Assembly (NCBI GenBank): GCA_964596775.1
Contig: CAZQVN010000001.1
Coordinates: forward strand, 62,001 to 126,000
Origin: CAZQVN01 sp964596775
GTDB lineage: Bacteria > Eisenbacteria > RBG-16-71-46 > JABDJR01 > JAWXBZ01
Reading direction: 5' to 3'
Length of the DNA stretch: 64,000 nt
Shown here: positions 50,133-58,704 of the stretch, piece after piece
Layout: every line of letters starts with the position of its first letter
Position numbering within the stretch: position 1 is the stretch's first letter
Notes under the pieces: generated by a model
Databases searched by the model: none
The model's input: the letters and a program-made list of their open reading frames with translations, nothing else
Told to the model about the DNA's origin: nothing
Program-made: the position numbers and the translations under genes

Positions 50133-53100
50133 CAGTCCTTCTTTCCGCTTCCGTCGCCGTCCGCCTTCTTTTCCGAAAGCGCCCGGAAGTATTTTTCGAC
50201 CAGCCCGCGGTACTGGGGCGGATAGCTGTCCGCCTGGCCGCGCAGGATGTCGTTCCGGAGCCTTTCCGGTCCCATCAGCTGCTCGCGGGTCAGCGGCCCC
50301 GGCGACGACCGCGCCAGCTGTTCGCCGGTGCGGGACTCGCGCTCGTTGTTCTTGTCTTCCTTCTTCCGGATCGATTTCTGCGCGTCCAGCAGCCGGTTGA
50401 GAATCTTCTGCTGGCGTTCGAGCACGCGTTCATCAAGATTGTGATTCTTCATCTCGCGGGCCACCTCGCCCATTTCCTTGGCCAGATCATCGAGCCGGCC
50501 GAGCACGTCCTTCCGGTCGCCCATCTTGCCCGCGACATCCTCGAGACCGCGCCGGATCGCCTCCTGCTGGGCGGCCATGGCTTCCAGGGACTCTCCTTCG
50601 CCGCGGGACAGCCGCTTCTGGGTTCCGGACTTGCCGCCTCCCATGGACTGCGCCTGGTTGTTCAGGTCCTGCTGCTGCTCCGAAAGCCCGGCCATCTTTT
50701 CCATGGACTCCATGAACCCGGTGGCGCTTCCGGAATTGCACATGGACGAATGGGACTGCATCAGTTCCACGATGGCCTCGTTGAGGTCGCCGGCGGACTC
50801 GATCCCTTCACGCAGGCCGTTGTTGCGGTTTCCGGCCGCGTAGTTCTTCGTGGCGTTGCTCATCCGGTTCATCGCGGCGCCGAGCTTCGAGGTCTGCTCC
50901 TGCTTGACGAACAGCGTCCGCTTTCCGAGCGCCTCGAGTTCGAGGGCCGCCTTCAGGGCACCGTCCATCAGGACGCGCTGGCGCGCCGCCAGCTCGCCTT
51001 CCCGGGTTGTCGGCGCCTGGACGATCAGGTCTTCCTGGGCGCTCGAAACGTCCACCAGATCCTGGATGACGCCCAGCAGCTTCTCCTGCATTTCCCGTTT
51101 CTTCGCCGCGTTGCTCTCGCTCTGGGCCTTCTTCATGCTCTGGGCCATGCTCTGCGCGTCCTCGGCCGCCTTGAAGGCAAAGTTGAGCGCCTTGTCCTTG
51201 CTCCCCTGGCTGAGCTCGCTTTCGCTCTGCTCCATGTTGTCCTGCATGCTCTTCTTCTCTTGGGACTTGTCGATCTTGTCGAGCTCCTCCTGGAGCTTCG
51301 GCTCGTTGTCCGCGAGCTTCTTCAATTCCTCGAGCTGCTTGTCGAGGTCCTCGGCCTTTTTCTGCAGGTCCTGCTGTTTTTCCGCGAGTTCCTTGTCGCC
51401 CTTTTCGCCGTCCTTGTTCTCGCCCTTGCTGTTCTTGTCGCTCTTCGCGTCCTCGTCGGATTTCTCGGCCTTGTCGGACTTGTCGCCGTCCTTGTCCTTC
51501 TGAGCGTCGGTCTTGTCCGCCTTTTCCCCGTCCTTGCGGTCCGACTTGTCGCCCTTGTCGGACTTCTCGTCGGACTTCCTGTCGCCGTCCTTCTCGTCGG
51601 ACTTCTTCTCGATCTCCTTCGACAGGTCGCGCTGTTCGTCCGCCAGGTCCTGGGCCTTGCGGACCATGTCTTCCATCATCTCTTCCTTGCGGATCTCCTT
51701 CAGCATCTCGATCGTCTGGTCGAGACTCTTGACCATCTGCTCCTGGTCCAGCTTGAAATCCTCAAGGGCCTTGTCGATGGCGTCGGGGTCCATCTTCTGC
51801 ATTGCTTCGTTCAGCCTCTGGAGCGACTCCTGCAGCTTTTCGTTCTTGATGGACTGAACGAGGTCGTTCAACTCCTGCATTTTCTGCAGGAGTTCCGGCG
51901 AGATCAGGGTCTGCTCCTGGGCCTTGTTCAGCGTCTCTTCGAGCTGGCGCGCGGCGTCGGACAGGTTCTTTTCCAGCGATGCCTGCTTCTCCAGCAGGTT
52001 TTCGATCTCCTTCTTCTTTTCCCAGTCCATCTTGTCGCCGCGCTTGGATTCGCGCGACAGCTTGTCCAGCTGTTCCTTCATCTCCTTCGAGCTGTTGAGC
52101 AGCGACGACAGGTCGTCGATCTGCCCCTTGTGCTCGTCCTGGATTTCCGCGTAGATCTCGTCCATCGTCGGAAAACGGAGATGGCGCACCTCGCTCTTTC
52201 CGGCCTTCGGTCCGGAAATGCGGTCGTTGTCGAAAAGCTCGAGGTGATACGTGACCTCGTTCCCCGGAAACAGGTTGAGCGGCACGAGGTCCCACTGGAA
52301 GGTTTCCTCCATCTCGGTCGTGCCGGACCTGAAATCCCGGATCCGGATGCGCCCGTCGGCCCCGTCCTTGATCGAGTACACCAGGTCGAGCCGCGTCAGG
52401 CCGAAGTCGTCCAGCCCTTCCGCCGCCATGCCCACGTTCATCTCCTCGGGAATCGGCATGTCCCGGTCCGGGAAGATCAGGCGAACGGACGGCGTGCGGT
52501 CCGCCACGGCCTCCATGCGGAAGCGCGGCGACTCCGAACGCACGGCTCCGGATTCGTCCTTGAGGGCGATCATGTACTCGCGCGCGTCGCCGTCGAGCGT
52601 GAACCGGGTTTCCCAGTTGGCATCGTCGACGCCGTCGAGCGCATCGGCCTGGTCCAGCGTTTCGGATCCGGCGGGTCCGCTCTGCATCCAGGCCGCCGCC
52701 ATCTTCCGGTTCGTCAGCACCTTCATCCGGATCTTCGACCCGGTCAGCGCGGCCATGTCGCCGCTGCCTCCGGTGACCGTTTCCGAGGGTCGGCCGGTGT
52801 AGTCGGGATAGAAATAGGTAATCTCGAACCCGACGATGCGCGGGGGCTCGTTCACCGAAATCCGCCAGACCGGCGTTTCCGACTTGTCGACGACGACCTG
52901 GTACTCGTGATCCCGTTCCACTTTCCGGATCGCTTCCGTGTATTCCACCGGCACACCCGGGTCGACGGCGGCACCACCCTCTCCCTGGAGGCGACGGTTC
53001 ATCCAGATGCCTCCGGTTTCCCGCACGCGGAGCACCGGTGCCCGGTCTGACCCGGACACGTGGATCTTGATCGCCACGTCCGCGCCCTTCTCCACGGTCA

Positions 53101-53728
53101 GGTCTCCCGGCAGGACATCGATCTGAACCGGGGGAAGCGCGGCCAGGGCAGGATTCAGGACCTTGCCGAAGGCACGGCCGACCCGCGGCGGGCCGGCCAG
53201 GGCGGTCATGATCACGAGGCCGGCCGCGGCGGCGCCCAGCGCGTACCACCAGGAGCGATCGCCGCTGCGGTTGCGCCAGTTGTGCAGGTCGACCCGCTCC
53301 GCGGCCGCGGCGCCCCGGTCCACGATCGCGTCGACCAGGTCGGGGGCAAAGCGGGTGCGGCTCGACTCGTCACGGCCGAGCTGATAGGCGCTCACGATGA
53401 TGTTCTTGTTCGCGTCATGGCGCTCATCGAGCCATTCCACGAACCGCTCCTCCCGCGGTCGCGCGGAGAGGGGCAGCGTGAGGAAGCGGACCACCGCGAT
53501 CACGACGCCGGCAAGGAGGGCCAGGCTCACGCCCCAGGCCGGGGCGCTGCCGACGCGCAGCAGCAGATGGAGCAGTACGCCGGCCGCGAAACTCGACAGC
53601 AGCACGGTGACGATCCGCAGGGTTCCCGCGGCCGTCAGCTCGCGGGTCAGTCCGGCGCGGCCTTCGCGAACCCTCGAGGCAATCCGGTTCGCCGATCTTG
53701 AGCTGTCCATGTTGCGCTCCTCGCTCAT
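50132..53728 (-). CDS. DUF4175-like membrane protein with long coiled-coil and Lys/Asp/Ser repeats (1198 aa)
   Basis: Two transmembrane helices near residues 38-85 (VTVLLSSFAAGVLLHLLL, SLALLAGVVIAVVRFL) are followed by a third at about 163-182. Beta-sandwich-like domains fill the region around 190-500 (WRISVNEPPRIVGFEITYFYPDYTG). From about residue 545 a very long coiled-coil rich in Glu, Lys and Gln extends to the end. It is interrupted near 705-790 by a low-complexity repeat of KSDK/KSDE-type units. The layout fits DUF4175-type proteins found with DUF4159, MoxR or DUF58 genes. It probably spans the inner membrane and reaches into the periplasm. Overlaps with both neighbours imply tight coupling. 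Confidence 0.78.
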   Translation of the reverse strand: MSEERNMDSSRSANRIASRVREGRAGLTRELTAAGTLRIVTVLLSSFAAGVLLHLLLRVGSAPAWGVSLALLAGVVIAVVRFLTLPLSARPREERFVEWLDERHDANKNIIVSAYQLGRDESSRTRFAPDLVDAIVDRGAAAAERVDLHNWRNRSGDRSWWYALGAAAAGLVIMTALAGPPRVGRAFGKVLNPALAALPPVQIDVLPGDLTVEKGADVAIKIHVSGSDRAPVLRVRETGGIWMNRRLQGEGGAAVDPGVPVEYTEAIRKVERDHEYQVVVDKSETPVWRISVNEPPRIVGFEITYFYPDYTGRPSETVTGGSGDMAALTGSKIRMKVLTNRKMAAAWMQSGPAGSETLDQADALDGVDDANWETRFTLDGDAREYMIALKDESGAVRSESPRFRMEAVADRTPSVRLIFPDRDMPIPEEMNVGMAAEGLDDFGLTRLDLVYSIKDGADGRIRIRDFRSGTTEMEETFQWDLVPLNLFPGNEVTYHLELFDNDRISGPKAGKSEVRHLRFPTMDEIYAEIQDEHKGQIDDLSSLLNSSKEMKEQLDKLSRESKRGDKMDWEKKKEIENLLEKQASLEKNLSDAARQLEETLNKAQEQTLISPELLQKMQELNDLVQSIKNEKLQESLQRLNEAMQKMDPDAIDKALEDFKLDQEQMVKSLDQTIEMLKEIRKEEMMEDMVRKAQDLADEQRDLSKEIEKKSDEKDGDRKSDEKSDKGDKSDRKDGEKADKTDAQKDKDGDKSDKAEKSDEDAKSDKNSKGENKDGEKGDKELAEKQQDLQKKAEDLDKQLEELKKLADNEPKLQEELDKIDKSQEKKSMQDNMEQSESELSQGSKDKALNFAFKAAEDAQSMAQSMKKAQSESNAAKKREMQEKLLGVIQDLVDVSSAQEDLIVQAPTTREGELAARQRVLMDGALKAALELEALGKRTLFVKQEQTSKLGAAMNRMSNATKNYAAGNRNNGLREGIESAGDLNEAIVELMQSHSSMCNSGSATGFMESMEKMAGLSEQQQDLNNQAQSMGGGKSGTQKRLSRGEGESLEAMAAQQEAIRRGLEDVAGKMGDRKDVLGRLDDLAKEMGEVAREMKNHNLDERVLERQQKILNRLLDAQKSIRKKEDKNNERESRTGEQLARSSPGPLTREQLMGPERLRNDILRGQADSYPPQYRGLVEKYFRALSEKKADGDGSGKKD

Positions 53729-54453
53729 CGGGTCATCGTGTAGACAACGACGTTGACGGCCATCTTCATGGCCAGCTCGCGCACCTGCGGCGTATCGCGG
53801 TGCACCGAGTCATCTTCGAGACCGTCGCCGATGTCCGATTCGTATGTATAAAAAGCCACCATCCGGCCGTTTCGAAACAGGCCGAAGCCCTGGGCCGGTT
53901 TTCCGTCGTGCTCGTGGATCTTGGGCACGCCCTTCAGGTCGTAGAACGAATGGTAGATGGCGTGGTCGAACGGCAGTTCCACCAGGGGAGACTCCGGATA
54001 GAGCCGCCGCATTTCACGGCGGAAGGATTTGTCCATGCCGTAATTATCGTCCGCCCAGAGAAAACCGCCCCCCTCGAGATACCTGCGGAGAGCCTCCAGC
54101 TCGGACTCGGTGAACTTCACCTCGCCGTGGCCGTTCATGTAGAGAAGGGGGTAGTTGTACAGGGATTCGTCTTCCAGCGAGACCTTGACCTCGTCGTCCC
54201 CCTCGATGGGGATTCCGGCCCGGTCGCGGACGGCGTACATCAGATTCGGGAGTGAGGATGGGTTGGAGTACCAGTCCCCCCCGCCGCCGTATTTGAGGCG
54301 GGCCGCCGTGAAACGCGCCGAGGAAGCCTCCACGGGGGCGGTCCCGGTGACCGGAAGCAGGCAGAAGACGGCCAGGCAGGCAGCAAGGTTCCGGACTCGT
54401 GTAAAGCCCGGCCATAGGCTGCGGGACTGTTCTGATTCCTGAAAGCGGACCAT
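53725..54453 (-). CDS. DUF4159 exported protein
   Basis: The start at 54453 (MVRFQESEQ) is used because GAGG is 4 bases upstream and a signal peptide (LAACLAVFCLLPVTG) follows; further upstream starts lack a ribosome-binding site. The 242-aa protein matches DUF4159: RFTAARLKYGGGGDWYSNPSSLPNLM, YNYPLLYMNGHGEVKFTESE, LRRYLEGGGFLWADDNYGMDKSF and LPFDHAIYHSFYDL. The family has a GATase-like fold with unknown activity and recurs beside DUF4175 or MoxR/DUF58 genes. Its stop overlaps the next start (ATGA). It is the first gene of the operon, behind a promoter and a 200-nt leader. Confidence 0.85.
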   Translation of the reverse strand: MVRFQESEQSRSLWPGFTRVRNLAACLAVFCLLPVTGTAPVEASSARFTAARLKYGGGGDWYSNPSSLPNLMYAVRDRAGIPIEGDDEVKVSLEDESLYNYPLLYMNGHGEVKFTESELEALRRYLEGGGFLWADDNYGMDKSFRREMRRLYPESPLVELPFDHAIYHSFYDLKGVPKIHEHDGKPAQGFGLFRNGRMVAFYTYESDIGDGLEDDSVHRDTPQVRELAMKMAVNVVVYTMTR

Positions 54454-54737
54454 CCAACCTCGCATCTGCTTGTGCGGTCTATCGATGTGCAACAGGCGGA
54501 CCATCGGGAAGCGTGTGCCCAGGAACGGAGTGAGGGGTGAATCCCGATGCCGACGCTAAGCACCCGCTACGGTTTCCATAGTTCCAAGCAGTGAACGCAC
54601 AATGGCTTAGAGTCAGGGACCGAGGGGCTGATCCCGGGCGTAAAAGTCGTTCCGCCTGATTATAAGCGCGGTTCCGGAGTGCCCACAAGCGTTTCGCGGC
54701 TTCTTTTGCCCGCCCGGACCAGTTTCCCTTCTTCCTG
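54454..54737 (-). promoter_or_regulatory. Promoter and long structured leader of the DUF4159 operon
   Basis: On the minus strand TTGTGG (54688-54683) and TATAAT (54664-54659) are 18 bases apart, so RNA starts near 54652. The 200-nt leader before the ATG can form a GCUUAG/CUAAGC long-range pair (54605-54610 with 54556-54561) around a 6-bp hairpin (54567-54581). It also holds a GAGGGG-N3-ATCCCG direct repeat (54622-54636 and 54532-54546). No known riboswitch was recognised. Confidence 0.6.
54659..54688 (-). promoter_or_regulatory. Sigma70 promoter of the envelope operon
   Basis: A perfect TATAAT (54664-54659) with TTGTGG at 54688-54683 and 18-base spacing on the minus strand. Confidence 0.75.
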
Positions 54738-54769
54738 AAAAAAAAGCCCCGCCGGGTGCCGGCGGGGCT
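54738..54769 (-). terminator. Rho-independent terminator of secDF
   Basis: A perfect 11-bp stem (54759-54769 with 54745-54755), a 3-nt loop and eight T residues on the minus strand, 33 bases after secF. Confidence 0.92.
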
Positions 54770-54801
54770 CTTGAGGATGATCCGGGAATTGCCCGGTTCG
54801 T

Positions 54802-55827
54802 TCAGCGGGAAGCGGTCGCCTTCTGTGAGCCGGTGCCCGCGGGCTTCTTGGCCGCTTTCTTGTTGTTGCCGGCCGCGGCCCTTGCCGCCGTGCGGGCGTC
54901 CTGGCGACGTTGACGCCAGCCGTCGATGTCGAGGGACAGGGCGCTGGCCACGAAAATCGAGGAATAGGTGCCGAATCCCACGCCGATCAGCATCGTCAGA
55001 GCGAAGTCGTGGATGACGATCCCGCCGAGGAAATACAGCGACAACGCACTCAGCATGAGGGTTGAAGCCGTCAGGATCGTACGGGACAGCGTCTGGTTGA
55101 TGCTCACGTTCATGAGTTCAATCAGGGGTGCACGACGGCGCAGTCCCATGTTCTCGCGAACGCGGTCGAAGACCACGATCGTATCGTTGATCGAGTAACC
55201 GGCCACGGTCAGCAGGGCGGCCAGAACGTTCAGGCCGAACTCCACGTTGAGCATGGAGAGCACGCCTATCGTGACGAGGATGTCGTGGAACAGCGCGGTG
55301 GCCGCGCCAAGGCCGAACTCCCAGCGATCGAATCGCCAGGCCACGTAGATCATGATGAAGAGAATCGAGACGAGGATGGCCATCACCGCCTTGCCTCGCA
55401 GCTCGCTACCGACCTTCGGACCAACGACCTCCTGACGGAGGACCTCGACGGTCAGGCCGGGATAGCTGCCCGACAACGCTTCCTGGATTCGGGTTGCCGG
55501 GCCGGCAATCATGTTGCCGCTGGCATCCTTCTCCGGGACGACCGCCTCGTTCACGCGGAAGAGGGCATTGTTGGATCCTTCGACCGACTGGATTTCGGCA
55601 CCGGTCAGCCCCGCCGCTTCGGCCGCCTTCCGAAGGTCATCCGCCTTGACATGCTGCGAAAAATGAAGGTCCAGAAGGGATCCTCCGGCAAAGTCGATGC
55701 CGACTCGAGGACCTCCGTGAAGAACCAGCGACACAAGCCCTGCCAGGAGCAGCAGCAGGGAGACCGCATACGCGGGCTTCCGGGCCTGCATGAAGTTGAT
55801 GTTGGTTTCCTTGAAAAACTGGATCAT
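54802..55827 (-). CDS. secF: Protein translocase subunit SecF
   Basis: This 341-aa inner-membrane protein uses the proton gradient with SecD to pull exported proteins through SecYEG. It shows SLVLHGGPRVGIDFAGGSLLDLHF, the periplasmic P1-like domain, IYVAWRFDRWEFGLGAATALFHDILVTIGVLSM, DTIVVFDRVREN and the last helices GIVIHDFALTMLIGVGFGTYSSIF. Six transmembrane segments are present. A basic, Ala/Lys-rich tail (RQRRQDARTAARAAAGNNK) extends beyond the normal end. It follows secD by 9 bases, and a strong terminator follows it. Confidence 0.96.
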   Translation of the reverse strand: MIQFFKETNINFMQARKPAYAVSLLLLLAGLVSLVLHGGPRVGIDFAGGSLLDLHFSQHVKADDLRKAAEAAGLTGAEIQSVEGSNNALFRVNEAVVPEKDASGNMIAGPATRIQEALSGSYPGLTVEVLRQEVVGPKVGSELRGKAVMAILVSILFIMIYVAWRFDRWEFGLGAATALFHDILVTIGVLSMLNVEFGLNVLAALLTVAGYSINDTIVVFDRVRENMGLRRRAPLIELMNVSINQTLSRTILTASTLMLSALSLYFLGGIVIHDFALTMLIGVGFGTYSSIFVASALSLDIDGWRQRRQDARTAARAAAGNNKKAAKKPAGTGSQKATASR

Positions 55828-55836
55828 TGTCGGCCT

Positions 55837-57411
55837 CTAAATGCTCAAGCGCTTGGGGTTCCAGCGCTCGGTCAGGGCGTCGTAAACGACGCGGGAGACG
55901 AAAACAGCGGTGAACAGGTTCAGGAGAATCCCGACGGTCAGCGTAAGGCCGAAACCCCGAACGGGCCCCGATCCGAAGATCAGCAGCGCCAGGGCAGTGA
56001 ATACCGTGGTCAGGTTCGCATCGAGAATCGTGATGAAGGCCCTCTTGTATCCGGCGTCGATGGCGCCGCGGACGGTCCTGCCGTTTCGCAGTTCCTCGCG
56101 GATGCGCTCGAAGATCAGGATGTTCGCATCCACGGCCATACCCACGGTGAGAACGATCCCGGCAAGCCCCGGAAGCGTCAGCGTGGCCTTGATCAGAACC
56201 AGTGCCGCAAAGAGGTACAGGATGTTGAGGACGAGCGAAAGGATGGCGATGACACCGGAGGCCTGGTAGTAGAACACCATGAACACAACGACAACGGCCG
56301 ATCCCACCAGGCCGGCCGTAACCCCCTGGCGGATGGAATCCCGGCCGAGCGACGGTCCGACGGTCCGCTCTTCGATGATCGAAATGTCCGCGGGCAGGGC
56401 GCCGGCCCTGAGAACGACGGCGAGGTCGCGGGCTTCCTGGTCGTCGTTGATCCCGGTGATGACCGCCTCGCCTCCCTTGATCGCGTCCTGGATCGTGGGG
56501 GCCGAGTAGACGGCGTTGTCGAGGATGATGGCCAGGTTCCGCTGCACGTTGGCGCGCGTAAGCCGATAAAAGATGGCCCCGCCTTCCTTCGTCATGAACA
56601 GCCGGACACCGGCTGCGGAGGGGTTCTTGGGATCGATGCCCACGGCGTACTGGGCGTTCTGGATGTGCGACCCGTTCAGGTCGGAACGATGCTCGAGCAC
56701 GTAGAGGAACCGGCCGGTCGTTCCGAGCGGGTTCGACTCCTCGCGGGCCCACTGGAGATCCGTGTTCGGCGGGATGACCGATTTGGCCCGGCTGAGCTGT
56801 GACTCGACTTCGGGGATGTCTTCCAGGTTGAAGAAGAGCATTCCGGGAAAGCCGGTCCGGATGAGACTCGAGAACGGACGTCCCGCCGTTCCGAGGGTGT
56901 CTTCGGCGGCGGAATCCGCAGGGGCGCGGGCGCTCAGGAACGTGTCGATGCGGTTGGCAAGATTCTGCGTTTCCGTGTCCGTGCGGACGAGCTTGAAGTC
57001 GAGCCGGGCCGTCTTCCCGACGATGTCCTTGGCCCGCTCGGTGTCGAGCACTCCGGGAAGCTCGACCAGGATGCGGTGATCCCCTTCCTTCTGCACAACG
57101 TGCTCGCCGACGCCCAGCTGGTCGATCCGGTTGCGGATGATTTCGATGGCTCGATCGACGGCGTCGGTCTGCTGGTCCGCGGGCAGGTTGTCGATGTTCG
57201 CTTCATAGACGAGATGGGCGCCGCCCTGAAGGTCCAGCCCGAGGTTCAGGGCCTTGTTCCGGAGTTTCTGGAACTCATCGGGCTTCTGGGCCTGCATCGT
57301 GGCCCTGGCTGCCGCGGACATGGAAAAATACTGGAAAGTGGGGATGAGAAAAAACCCCATCACAAGGGTAATGGCGGCAATAAAAAGCCCGCGCCTGGCT
57401 ACGCTGGACAT
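55837..57411 (-). CDS. secD: Protein translocase subunit SecD
   Basis: SecD is the partner of SecF in the SecDF export accessory complex. The ATG at 57411 with GGGAG 5 bases upstream is the natural start. The 524-aa product has the N-terminal anchor, LGLDLQGGAHLVYEANID, the P1 domain (IELPGVLDTERAKDIVGKTARLDF-like stretch) and the LAVVLRAGALPADISIIEERTVGPSLG signature. Helices with AVDANILIFERIREELRNG and RGAIDAGYKRAFITILDANLTTVFTAL follow. Length is typical. It has a near-consensus promoter at 57461-57489. Confidence 0.96.
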   Translation of the reverse strand: MSSVARRGLFIAAITLVMGFFLIPTFQYFSMSAAARATMQAQKPDEFQKLRNKALNLGLDLQGGAHLVYEANIDNLPADQQTDAVDRAIEIIRNRIDQLGVGEHVVQKEGDHRILVELPGVLDTERAKDIVGKTARLDFKLVRTDTETQNLANRIDTFLSARAPADSAAEDTLGTAGRPFSSLIRTGFPGMLFFNLEDIPEVESQLSRAKSVIPPNTDLQWAREESNPLGTTGRFLYVLEHRSDLNGSHIQNAQYAVGIDPKNPSAAGVRLFMTKEGGAIFYRLTRANVQRNLAIILDNAVYSAPTIQDAIKGGEAVITGINDDQEARDLAVVLRAGALPADISIIEERTVGPSLGRDSIRQGVTAGLVGSAVVVVFMVFYYQASGVIAILSLVLNILYLFAALVLIKATLTLPGLAGIVLTVGMAVDANILIFERIREELRNGRTVRGAIDAGYKRAFITILDANLTTVFTALALLIFGSGPVRGFGLTLTVGILLNLFTAVFVSRVVYDALTERWNPKRLSI

Positions 57412-57460
57412 GGACTTCTCCCGGTGAACTAGCAAGAAGGGGGAAAACGCAAAGAGGGGG

Positions 57461-57489
57461 ATTTTAGAGATCGACCCGGCCGGTGTCAA
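57461..57489 (-). promoter_or_regulatory. Near-consensus sigma70 promoter of secDF
   Basis: TTGACA (57489-57484) and TAAAAT (57466-57461) are 17 bases apart on the minus strand; RNA should start near 57454. It overlaps the end of the deacetylase gene, so secD can be expressed separately from it. Confidence 0.8.
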
Positions 57490-58680
57490 TCATTGAGGCG
57501 CGGGAAGGCTCTCAAGGTACTCCGAGAACGGAATTATCTCGATCCCGGCCGCTCTCCAGGCGGGGAGCAGCTCCCTGAGGACCGCCACGGTGGCCGGATA
57601 GGGATGCACGAGCCCCGCCGCCCGGCCCTTCCTGCGGGCCCTTTCGGCCAGTTCCTCGAGGTTTTTCCGGACGGCCGACTCCGGCGCACTGCGACCGTCC
57701 AGGTTCTCGCGAAGCTGTATCGTGGACACCCCGAGGGCGCGGGCCCGTACGGCAACCTGGGAGTAGGGCGTCGGGGTGGTGTCGATGAAGTAGCCGCTTT
57801 TCGTGGCAATGGTCTCCAGAACCACCTGGATCACGTCGGGATCCTCGACAACCAGCTGCCCGTAGTGGGTCATGGCGCCGCGGGCGCCTCCCAGTTCGTT
57901 GAACCCGTCGAGAACCCGTTTCCGGATCTCGCCGGGCGGCGTGTCGACCAGGATGGCCCCCTCCCCGGGATCGACTCTCGGGTAGTCGAGACCTTCCATC
58001 GGGAGGTTGAGGATGACCTCCATCCCCTTTTCGCGACACCGGTTGGCCAGATCCTCCGCACCGGTGGTGAACGGGAGGATCGCCATGGTCAGGCCGGGAC
58101 CGAGGAGCAGGATCTGTTCGGATTCCGCCAGGTTGCGGTAGCCGAAGTCATCGATCACCAGCGCGATCCTGGGAATGTCCGGTCGCGGTTCCTTGCCGAG
58201 AAACAGCACTTCCACGTCGAACCCGGCCAGGAAACGGGCGGTCAGGAACACCTGGCTGGTATCCGGGGAGTCTTCGCTGGTCAGGCGGCCGCCGAACCGT
58301 TCCGCGATGGTTTCCGTGAGGTCGCGGGCCACGCCCGGATCGAATCCGGGAGGCAGGGGAACTTCCCAGCGGTCCGTGGGGACCGGCACGCCCCCCTCCG
58401 CGGACGAGTCCGGGCCCGCATCGGGATCCATCCACTCGACGCGGATCAGGGTGGTGTCGATCCCCGCGTCGAGGAGCGCTTTCGTGAACGTGTCCGCAAA
58501 CAGCGGACGGATCGTGTCCGCGGGCCTCTTGCGGGCCTGGGCGGCGCGGTACTTGAGACCGACCCACAGGGGTTCCAGCGGTCCGCCGGCGCGGGTCAGG
58601 AAAAAGCCGCCTCCGGCCAGGATCATGAGGAGCAGCAACCAGCGCCCCACGGGGCGCCGGGTCCGGTCGGACGTAGTCAC
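57490..58680 (-). CDS. Divergent polysaccharide deacetylase (YibQ-like)
   Basis: This 396-aa protein has an N-terminal membrane anchor (LLLLMILAGGGFFLT) and a helical/beta linker to about residue 165, then a divergent polysaccharide deacetylase domain. The signs are IALVIDDFGYRNLAESEQILLL, TMAILPFTTGAEDLANRC, ILNLPMEGLDYPRVDPG, FIDTTPTPYSQVAVRARALGV and GLVHPYPATVAVLRELLP. Such proteins may act on envelope glycans, though activity is rarely proven. GARGAMTHYG stands where YibQ relatives have a NNHMGS-like motif, so activity may differ. The stop overlaps the secDF promoter. Confidence 0.85.
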   Translation of the reverse strand: MTTSDRTRRPVGRWLLLLMILAGGGFFLTRAGGPLEPLWVGLKYRAAQARKRPADTIRPLFADTFTKALLDAGIDTTLIRVEWMDPDAGPDSSAEGGVPVPTDRWEVPLPPGFDPGVARDLTETIAERFGGRLTSEDSPDTSQVFLTARFLAGFDVEVLFLGKEPRPDIPRIALVIDDFGYRNLAESEQILLLGPGLTMAILPFTTGAEDLANRCREKGMEVILNLPMEGLDYPRVDPGEGAILVDTPPGEIRKRVLDGFNELGGARGAMTHYGQLVVEDPDVIQVVLETIATKSGYFIDTTPTPYSQVAVRARALGVSTIQLRENLDGRSAPESAVRKNLEELAERARRKGRAAGLVHPYPATVAVLRELLPAWRAAGIEIIPFSEYLESLPAPQ

Positions 58681-58704
58681 GCGGCTGTCGTTTCTTTCCT
58701 CGAA

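Noticed and set aside
51360..51620. A CRISPR array or DNA satellite
   Set aside because: The repeats are irregular and code in frame for Lys/Asp/Ser units of a coiled-coil protein; there are no equal repeats and spacers.
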